Shown here piece after piece: positions 40,574 through 46,372 of a DNA stretch of 64,000 nt; the stretch's first letter is position 1, and each line of letters starts with the position of its first letter. The DNA is taken from NCBI RefSeq assembly GCF_900111255.1, contig NZ_FOGP01000008.1, forward strand, positions 1-64,000, given 5' to 3'. This DNA comes from Parafannyhessea umbonata. GTDB lineage: Bacteria; Actinomycetota; Coriobacteriia; Coriobacteriales; Atopobiaceae. Under the pieces are notes generated by a model. That model was not told the origin of the DNA, ran no database searches, and saw nothing but the letters and a program-made list of their open reading frames with translations. The position numbers and the translations under genes were made by a program.

Positions 40574-40581
40574 GATGGGGT

Positions 40582-42933
40582 ATGACGTTGTTGTTTGAAC
40601 CCAACATAGCAACGGGGGAGGGAAGCGTCGATAGATTTCGACGCTTCCTCCTCACACTCTGCCTCTTCGTCACCCTGTTTCTCGTCCGCATTCTCATAAT
40701 GCCCACCTGCGCTTTCGGTGTCGAGGTGGCTGCGGATAATACAGCGCAAGGTGATGCTGCCGATGCCGTCTCGGAACGAGATCGTCTTCCATCCGACTGC
40801 GGAGACTATTCAGTTGACTGCCTAGCTGGGACCGACGGCATCGCGACTATTGTGGCCAATGACTCTTGCGGGCCTTGGCTTTTCGGGGCGTCCTCTGTGA
40901 CGGATGGCGTAGTTTCCGATAAGCCTGGTCTTGGCCAAGGGGCTCCTGAGGGGCGGCTCGGTATCGGTGACTCCGCATTGGATTCGTCCCGTTCGAGCGA
41001 TATCGCTGCTGACGACGATGAATCAATAATGGACTCAATCACCGACTCCGCGTCGATCGTTGAAGTCACGGGAGCTGATGACGGACTGCATCAAACTACT
41101 GCTAGCAGCAATAATTCCCAGCTAATCGTGCTAGCTAGCAATGGTGGTGTGCCAGATGAAAATGCTGATAGCAATTTGAGTGCCAATTCTGCTAGCAACT
41201 TGTTGCAAGTTGCTAGCATCGTCAGCTCTCATCCCTCAACGATTTCGTATTCCGTTCGCACTGGTGGCCAACTCAGGTCTAATAACTCGTCAACATGGTC
41301 CAGTAGCTCGACTGAATTCTTCAGCTCAAATCTTGGTGGCACGGCCGTTGGCGTTACGGCTCGCCCCAGTGCCGGATATCGGTTTGACGGATGGTATGAC
41401 GAATCGTCAGGCAATCTCGTCTCCAGTGAGCTGGGCTTTACGCCGGCTAGACCTGCCGACGGTTGGCCAACGACCTGCTCTTTTGTTGCCCGTTTTAGTC
41501 CTGATTCGTTTGCTGTTCAGACTGCCGCCAACGGGGGCTCTGGTATCGACTATTCTGCAGTCTCTTCCTTTGGCGTCTCGGTAGTCGTTCCTTCTAATCC
41601 TTATGTCCGGCATGGCTATTCCTTTACCGGCTGGGACGTGGCTTTGGATCCGGCGAGTGACCCCTTTGGAGGGATGCACTTCGACGAGGGAGGGAGCATC
41701 TCTCCCCAGGTCCTTTCCCAACTCCTTTCGCGAGGGGCCTTCACTACGACAGGCGCGACCCTCTCGCTCGTACTTCACGCACAGTGGAAGGAGTCTTCCG
41801 TCTCTCTTCTATTTCAGGGCGGCGATAACGGCATCCTTACGGTGAGCCCGGGTATCTCTTCTTCTACCAGCTCTTTTTCCCAGAAGATCGGCGCAGTTTC
41901 TGGCTCTGACATGAGTGGCTACGGCAACGGCTACGACGTTGCTGCCGTCGCAAACACGGGGTTCCACTTCGCTGGCTGGACGGTGCGGGCGGGGGAGAAG
42001 GACGTATCCTCTCTTCTTGGGGGCGGATCTTCCCGCTCCATCATAAGCTCGCTTGATGCTCGCTCAGTTTCAAACGCTGCAATGGGGTCTTCTTCAATTC
42101 GGTCCGACCTGCTGTTTATTGCGAGTTTTTCCTCAAACGTGTATGGCGTGAACTATCATTCGGGTTCTTCCGGAATTGGCTCGAGTTCACTTTCTTACGA
42201 ATCGGGTGGGTCCTTCTCTTCTTCCGGCCCTTCTTCTGGTTCAATGCGGTTCATTGGTTGGAATACTTCTCCGGATGGTTCCGGTGTATATCTCGCCCCT
42301 GGTTCCTCTGCTTCTCGAGACCTGATTAATGGCCTGATCTCACGGGGCGCTCTTGTTGACAGTGACGGCGGGGTGCTTAACCTCTACGCGATGTATGAGG
42401 CAGTCAGCCCTGTTACTCCTATCGTTCCCAATAGTCCTGTCGAGCCTGCTTCTCCTGTTGTGGAGGACGATTCTGTCACTCCAGCTATTCCTGGCAAGAT
42501 TATTGAAACGATTGAGAGCGTTCTGACGCCTGTTGTCGAGCCTCTGTCTGAGGTTGTTTTTCCCGAGCTTGAGAGCCCCATCGTTACGCAGCCTCTGAGC
42601 AGCGCCTCTGAGGACCAGAGCTTGTTCTCTTCTCTCAACAACATGACCTCGGCGCAGGCAGTCGCCGCCACGGGCTCGGTCGTTACGGCTGTGACTGCCG
42701 TCGGAACTATTGCTGCGCTGGCTGGCGTCGGCGCCTCTGCACTCGGCGCCGCCGTCGCCGGTGCGGCTGGAGCTACGGGAGCCAGTGGTTTCGCTGACAT
42801 TTTTGCCGAAATTGCGGCAGAAGCGAAGGCGGCCGGTCGGGGACCGGTTGACCGTCTGACCAGCATCTTTGGTCGTAAACGTCGTCGCGCGGCCTCCTCT
42901 GGGGACGATAATACTAATGACGAGCAAGATTAG
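40582..42933 (+). CDS. Secreted four-repeat InlB-like protein with Gly/Ala-rich C-terminal membrane segment and basic tail
   Basis: I start this 783-residue protein at the ATG 8 nt after the giant gene's stop; a TTG at 40570 overlapping that stop is the alternative. No good Shine-Dalgarno precedes either, which points to translational coupling. Residues about 20-46 are a signal peptide or signal anchor (RRFLLTLCLFVTLFLVRILI). A linker with three Cys follows, then an Asn/Ser/Ala-rich stretch, four InlB B-type repeats (about 219-610), a Pro/Val/Glu linker, a Gly/Ala-rich hydrophobic segment (about 698-736) and a 47-residue tail with GRKRRR. There is no LPXTG. A C-terminal membrane segment with a basic, presumably cytoplasmic tail would hold the protein in the membrane with its repeats outside. 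Coupling to an anchor-less giant makes it a candidate docking partner; this is inference. Serine codons are mostly TCT/TCC, unlike the giant's core. Confidence 0.85.
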   Translation: MTLLFEPNIATGEGSVDRFRRFLLTLCLFVTLFLVRILIMPTCAFGVEVAADNTAQGDAADAVSERDRLPSDCGDYSVDCLAGTDGIATIVANDSCGPWLFGASSVTDGVVSDKPGLGQGAPEGRLGIGDSALDSSRSSDIAADDDESIMDSITDSASIVEVTGADDGLHQTTASSNNSQLIVLASNGGVPDENADSNLSANSASNLLQVASIVSSHPSTISYSVRTGGQLRSNNSSTWSSSSTEFFSSNLGGTAVGVTARPSAGYRFDGWYDESSGNLVSSELGFTPARPADGWPTTCSFVARFSPDSFAVQTAANGGSGIDYSAVSSFGVSVVVPSNPYVRHGYSFTGWDVALDPASDPFGGMHFDEGGSISPQVLSQLLSRGAFTTTGATLSLVLHAQWKESSVSLLFQGGDNGILTVSPGISSSTSSFSQKIGAVSGSDMSGYGNGYDVAAVANTGFHFAGWTVRAGEKDVSSLLGGGSSRSIISSLDARSVSNAAMGSSSIRSDLLFIASFSSNVYGVNYHSGSSGIGSSSLSYESGGSFSSSGPSSGSMRFIGWNTSPDGSGVYLAPGSSASRDLINGLISRGALVDSDGGVLNLYAMYEAVSPVTPIVPNSPVEPASPVVEDDSVTPAIPGKIIETIESVLTPVVEPLSEVVFPELESPIVTQPLSSASEDQSLFSSLNNMTSAQAVAATGSVVTAVTAVGTIAALAGVGASALGAAVAGAAGATGASGFADIFAEIAAEAKAAGRGPVDRLTSIFGRKRRRAASSGDDNTNDEQD
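40617..40652 (+). promoter_or_regulatory. Hairpin in the first codons of the gene after the giant
   Basis: Positions 40621-40631 pair perfectly with 40638-40648 (11 bp, 6-nt loop). The stem extends to 40617/40651 with one bulged G. It begins about 35 nt after the ATG at 40582 and has no T-run. So close to the start it could modulate coupled translation or act as an RNA processing site. Confidence 0.55.
41190..41218. repeat. Perfect 13-bp inverted repeat with 3-nt loop, GCTAGC-ended, inside a coding region
   Basis: Positions 41190-41202 are the reverse complement of 41206-41218 around TTG. It lies in the Asn/Ser/Ala-rich linker of the preceding entry's gene, where GCTAGC (codons for Ala-Ser) occurs four times within 120 bp. 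The large hairpin at 2812-2871 is also built on GCTAGC. Confidence 0.8.
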
Positions 42934-42984
42934 CCCCTCTCACGTGCATCATCGCGAGTGGCTATTGATGGCGGGAGGGTAGTC

Positions 42985-45528
42985 ATGACTGCCGAAATGA
43001 ACAACTCGGAGTTCGTCGAATCGTCCGCTGATTCCTCGAAGTACGAGAATAAGCGTAGCGTGGGCTATCACATCCTGCGCATCTCGCTCTTTTTGACGGC
43101 TGCGGTTTGCGCCGTTATCGGCATGTTCCTCTTAAACCAAAACACTAACCATCAGGTTGAGGTTGAGACCGTTGCGAATGGGGTAATCCGATCGGAGAGC
43201 CAGGCGCGCGTCCTTCTTATCATGAGCTACGACGATTCCCACGCTACCGTACCGTACGAGCGCAAGGGCGTTCTCGACTACATGAAGCGCAGTGGGGTTG
43301 AGGTCGACGTCGAGTATATGGACACCAAGGCTTATCCGGTTGGCTCGCCGGCATATGATGCCTGGAAAAGAACGATGGCCGAGAAGATCTCGTCGTCCGA
43401 TTCCTATAACGCCATTATCTGCGCCGATGACGACGCCCTTACCTTCGTCGAGCAGAACCACGACACTTTGTTTAGGGGCCTTCCCGTCGTATTCTTTGGC
43501 GTCAACGATTTTGACCATGCCACCCGGGCGACCCAGTCGGGCTACGAGACCGGAATATATGAGAACAGCTCGCTTGCCGATACTATGCGCGCGGCATCGG
43601 TTCTTCTTCCAGGCGCAAACAAGTTCCTCGCCATTGTGGACAACACCTCAACCGGCAGGGGCTCTTGTTCAACTTTTGAATCTCTCAAGTCCGAGTTCAG
43701 CGGGTTTGAGTTCAACATCGTGAATACGTCAGAGCTTACGCACGACGAGCTTGGAGAGCGTCTTTCCAACGTTGGTGACGACACCATCGTCATTCACCTT
43801 GCTTCTTACGAGGATGCTGACGGCAACGCCTACTCGCTCGACGAGAGCTCTCACTATGTCGCCGAGAAGTGCTCGCGCCCCGTGTTTCGCGACAGCATCG
43901 GTGGCGTAGGCGAGGGAATTTGTGGCTCAGGTTTTGTCGATTACGAAAGGCAAGGTGCACAAGCTGCAGAAATGTGCATTCAGATTCTAAACGGGGAGCT
44001 TCCTGGTAACCTGCCCCTCGTAACGGATGCCACCCCATCATATATATATGATGCGAAGGTCTTGGATCGCTTCGGGTTGGATAAGTCTGACGTGCCCGTA
44101 GACGCAATCATGATTAACGAGCATGGCATAAGCTGGCAGTCCGTCAGGCCGATTCTGTTCCCGGTGTTCCTCCTGCTGCTTGCGGTAACTTTCATTTTGG
44201 CCTTTGCGTACATCGGCTATGCTCGCAGCCTTCGTGATTCTCTTGAGATTCTTGAGTCTCGCAACAACCTCAGGTACCGTCTCTTTCACGACATCCTTAC
44301 TGATCTTCCCAACAGGCAGGCTCTCATGCAGTTTCTGCATGACGAGAAGAACGGTTCAATTCAGTCGATTGTGAGTATTGACCTTAACGACTTCGGTGAC
44401 ATCAACGACTCGTACGGGCATGACTGCGGCGACTATGTTCTGAAAGAGATCGGTAGGCGCCTGAGTGAAATTGACTCCAAGCTTCTTGTGCGCTCTGCTG
44501 GCGACGAGTTCATCCTTGTTCTGGGTGAACGCGTCGAACCGGAATCAGCTCTTCTCGCTCAGATAATGAATGTGTTTGCCGAGAAGGTTGCCTTTGGCGA
44601 TTCCGTTCTCGACATTGAGGCAAGCTACGGCGTTGCCAATTGGGATGAGTCGATGGACGAGAGTTCTATTGTCCAGTGCGTCGACCTCGCCATTCGTAAT
44701 GCCAAGGTGGTCGGTGGTGGCGACTCGGTATTCTTCTACGACGAACAGATGAAACGTGACATGGAGAGAAAGCTTGAGATTACGGACTATCTTAAGCTTG
44801 CGATTGCGGAGGAGAGTCCCGTCGTTTTGTTCCAGCCCCAGGTGAACACCTACGACAAGTCCGTCTACGGTTATGAGGCTCTTGTTCGACTAAAGGACAA
44901 CGCGTATTTTCCCGATCAATTCATTCCGGTTGCTGAGGCTGCTGGTCTTGTCTCGAGTATCGATCGCATCGTTACCAAGAAAGTGATCCAGCAGCAGGCT
45001 GCCTGGCGTGCCGAGGGTCGCGAAATGAAGGTCGTTTCAATTAACTATTCGGCTGCTCAGCTTCGCGACGAAACCTATTGCGATTTCGTTGAGTCCCTGC
45101 TTCGCGAGTATGACGTTGAACCGCGCTATCTCAAGATTGAAATTACGGAATCGATGATGCTCGAGAACGAAGGTCTTGCTGAAGAACTGTTTTCCAGACT
45201 TGAACAAATGGGCATTTCTCTTGCGCTCGATGACTTTGGAACCGGTTATTCTTCTCTCTATAGAATGGCGACCACTCCAGCTGAGTACGTTAAGCTCGAT
45301 AAGTCTCTGGTTGATACTTACATGGTCCCTGGTAAGGAAGACTTCATCGATCACCTTACCCAACTAATCCACGGCATAGATAAGAAGATCATCGTGGAGG
45401 GCGTTGAGACTGCGGAGCAATACGCGATTTGCAAACGAATGGGCTGCGACATTATCCAAGGCTACTTTTTTGCCCGACCGCTTCCTTCTGCAGAGGCTGG
45501 CGCATTCGATCCCAAGACTGTCGCGTAG
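42985..45528 (+). CDS. Membrane GGDEF-EAL protein with an extracytoplasmic ABC-substrate-binding-like sensor
   Basis: The start is the ATG at 42985 with GGGAGGG (42973-42979) five bases upstream; the GTG at 42958 has no such site. The protein has 847 residues. Order: cytoplasmic N-terminus; transmembrane helix about 30-50; extracytoplasmic domain about 75-365 beginning VLLIMSYDDSHATV, resembling ABC_sub_bind (PF04392)-type binding domains; transmembrane helix about 387-412; GGDEF domain about 430-590; EAL domain about 600-840. The GGDEF motif reads SAGDEF (A505-F509), with intact DLNDF, INDSYGH and GD elements but no RxxD inhibitory site. The EAL domain keeps EALVR (E631), the Asn of INYS, EITES, LDDFGTG (D749, D750), LDKSL and EGVET, so phosphodiesterase activity is well supported; cyclase activity is possible. 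It probably makes or degrades cyclic di-GMP in response to an outside ligand. It ends the operon, 51 bp after the preceding gene. Confidence 0.93.
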   Translation: MTAEMNNSEFVESSADSSKYENKRSVGYHILRISLFLTAAVCAVIGMFLLNQNTNHQVEVETVANGVIRSESQARVLLIMSYDDSHATVPYERKGVLDYMKRSGVEVDVEYMDTKAYPVGSPAYDAWKRTMAEKISSSDSYNAIICADDDALTFVEQNHDTLFRGLPVVFFGVNDFDHATRATQSGYETGIYENSSLADTMRAASVLLPGANKFLAIVDNTSTGRGSCSTFESLKSEFSGFEFNIVNTSELTHDELGERLSNVGDDTIVIHLASYEDADGNAYSLDESSHYVAEKCSRPVFRDSIGGVGEGICGSGFVDYERQGAQAAEMCIQILNGELPGNLPLVTDATPSYIYDAKVLDRFGLDKSDVPVDAIMINEHGISWQSVRPILFPVFLLLLAVTFILAFAYIGYARSLRDSLEILESRNNLRYRLFHDILTDLPNRQALMQFLHDEKNGSIQSIVSIDLNDFGDINDSYGHDCGDYVLKEIGRRLSEIDSKLLVRSAGDEFILVLGERVEPESALLAQIMNVFAEKVAFGDSVLDIEASYGVANWDESMDESSIVQCVDLAIRNAKVVGGGDSVFFYDEQMKRDMERKLEITDYLKLAIAEESPVVLFQPQVNTYDKSVYGYEALVRLKDNAYFPDQFIPVAEAAGLVSSIDRIVTKKVIQQQAAWRAEGREMKVVSINYSAAQLRDETYCDFVESLLREYDVEPRYLKIEITESMMLENEGLAEELFSRLEQMGISLALDDFGTGYSSLYRMATTPAEYVKLDKSLVDTYMVPGKEDFIDHLTQLIHGIDKKIIVEGVETAEQYAICKRMGCDIIQGYFFARPLPSAEAGAFDPKTVA
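44036..44053. repeat. 18-bp perfect palindrome containing (TA) run, inside the GGDEF-EAL gene
   Basis: CATCATATATATATGATG is self-complementary and encodes part of the ...SYIYDAK segment at the end of the sensor domain, using a rare ATA isoleucine codon. It could bind a regulator or simply be chance; similar (TA)4 runs occur at three other places in the window. Confidence 0.7.
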
Positions 45529-45549
45529 ATTCTTCTTACATATATATAG

Positions 45550-45590
45550 TTGGCCGGCCTCAGTATGATTCTTGGGGCCGGCCAATTGTT
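45550..45590 (+). terminator. Terminator of the giant-protein operon
   Basis: A perfect 10-bp stem of TTGGCCGGCC (45550-45559) with 45576-45585, enclosing 16 nt that can add two or three more pairs, is followed by a T-rich stretch TTGTTATTT. It starts 21 bp after the GGDEF-EAL stop codon. Confidence 0.8.
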
Positions 45591-45644
45591 ATTTGCTGTA
45601 GGTCGTATTACCCATTCTAAAAATTCTAGAGCCTTAAAACGCCT

Positions 45645-45650
45645 TATAAT
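45645..45650 (+). promoter_or_regulatory. Consensus -10 box, possible promoter of the second giant gene
   Basis: TATAAT stands alone in GC-rich surroundings 55 bp after the operon terminator. No good -35 lies 16-18 bp upstream. If used, it would give the gene at 46373 a leader of about 715 nt. The AT-rich patch at 46205-46255 is an alternative promoter location, but I cannot assign boxes there. Confidence 0.3.
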
Positions 45651-45829
45651 GGCTCGATTGTCGTGCCTCATAACCGCCTTTTCCGGCATTCTGGCTCTCT
45701 GGCTTTTTGGCGGCTTGGCCATTCTCTCTGGGGGGGCGAATCCGCTGTCGATTAGAATCGTCTGTCGATACACTCTTTTCTTCGATTGACCTCTGGTTCT
45801 CTTGCATGCGATTCGTCAAGTGACATTTT

Positions 45830-45859
45830 CTATGCGTTGTGTTCCTATGCGTTGCGTGC
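45830..45859. repeat. Two tandem 15-bp near-identical repeats
   Basis: CTATGCGTTGTGTTC (45830-45844) is followed directly by CTATGCGTTGCGTGC (45845-45859), 12 of 15 identical, and a weaker third copy (TTGTATTGCGTGC) follows. Too short to assign a role. Confidence 0.6.
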
Positions 45860-45966
45860 TTGTATTGCGTGCTCGTTGCAGGTGGATGGGCGGTGGTCGA
45901 TACGGTGTCGGGGAGGTGGGCCTGAGGGACTGCTTCAACGCGGCCGCTCGTATAGCCTCGCAATAT

Positions 45967-45997
45967 TCTCTTGCGGTGCCTGATCCACCGCAAGAGA
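45967..45997 (+). promoter_or_regulatory. 12-bp perfect hairpin in the leader region of the second giant gene
   Basis: Positions 45967-45978 pair exactly with 45986-45997 around a 7-nt loop. No T-run follows, so it is not a standard terminator. A weaker stem (TCAGG at 46023 with CCTGA at 46049) follows, suggesting a folded RNA. Confidence 0.6.
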
Positions 45998-46326
45998 CCG
46001 GCGGGGGAGAGAAGCCTCGGGGTCAGGTCGAGAGTTTCTTCTCAGCATCCTGATTGCAATTTGAAGGTCGCGAAGCTTCGCCGACACTCGTTTGGCTCTT
46101 GTATCGCGGATGTACATTCTGAGTTGTGTTCCTACGTTCGCCTTGAGTTGCATGCCGTTCGTCGGCTGTCCAAGGCGTTGCTCCTCGGCATCGCAATTGG
46201 GCTCTGGTAAATGTGACTAATTTAGTGTTAGTATGATAAATAATACTACTCTTGTGTCTTTTGTCCCTTTGGGTAGTTACCGACTTCATACTCCAAATGC
46301 GCCCGTCGGTTGCATCCTATTTATAT

Positions 46327-46345
46327 GTTGGCGTGTTTTGCCAAC
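46327..46345 (+). promoter_or_regulatory. Stem-loop just upstream of the ribosome binding site of the second giant gene
   Basis: GTTGGC (46327-46332) pairs with GCCAAC (46340-46345) around a U-rich 7-nt loop, 17 nt before the Shine-Dalgarno. It may protect or present the translation start region; a role is not proven. Confidence 0.45.
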
Positions 46346-46362
46346 CTGCAAGGATTGTGTTT

Positions 46363-46370
46363 GGAGGTGA
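46363..46370 (+). promoter_or_regulatory. Strong ribosome binding site fixing the start at 46373
   Basis: GGAGGTGA, two bases before ATG 46373, is a near-full anti-16S match. The short gap to the ATG is measured from the 3' end of the extended match; the AGGAGG-equivalent core is at normal spacing. Confidence 0.85.
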
Positions 46371-46372
46371 GC

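Larger units (their letters stand above)
45591..46372. other. 780-bp non-coding region ahead of the second giant gene; candidate structured leader
   Basis: No open frame here is convincing: the longest (about 80 codons) use TTG starts and repeat-derived residues. Visible elements are a TATAAT box (45645-45650), two 15-bp tandem near-copies of CTATGCGTTG (45830-45859), a 12-bp perfect hairpin (45967-45997), a 12-bp palindrome (46070-46081), an AT-rich stretch with a 6-bp inverted repeat (46229-46248), a 6-bp stem-loop (46327-46345) and a strong ribosome binding site. I saw no match to tRNA, tmRNA, RNase P, SRP RNA or the conserved bases of the cyclic di-GMP-I riboswitch. Confidence 0.55.

Noticed and set aside
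45649-45789. 46-codon hydrophobic open frame MARLSCLITAFSG...
   Set aside because: Its ATG overlaps the TATAAT box and it has no ribosome binding site. A leaderless membrane peptide cannot be excluded but is not supported.
45802-46053. 83-codon open frame in the gap before the second giant gene
   Set aside because: TTG start, no ribosome binding site, and part of the product comes from the short tandem repeat (MRCV..MRCV).
45591-46372. tRNA, tmRNA, RNase P, SRP RNA or cyclic di-GMP-I riboswitch
   Set aside because: None of the conserved sequence blocks of these RNAs could be recognised by eye; a covariance search would be decisive.
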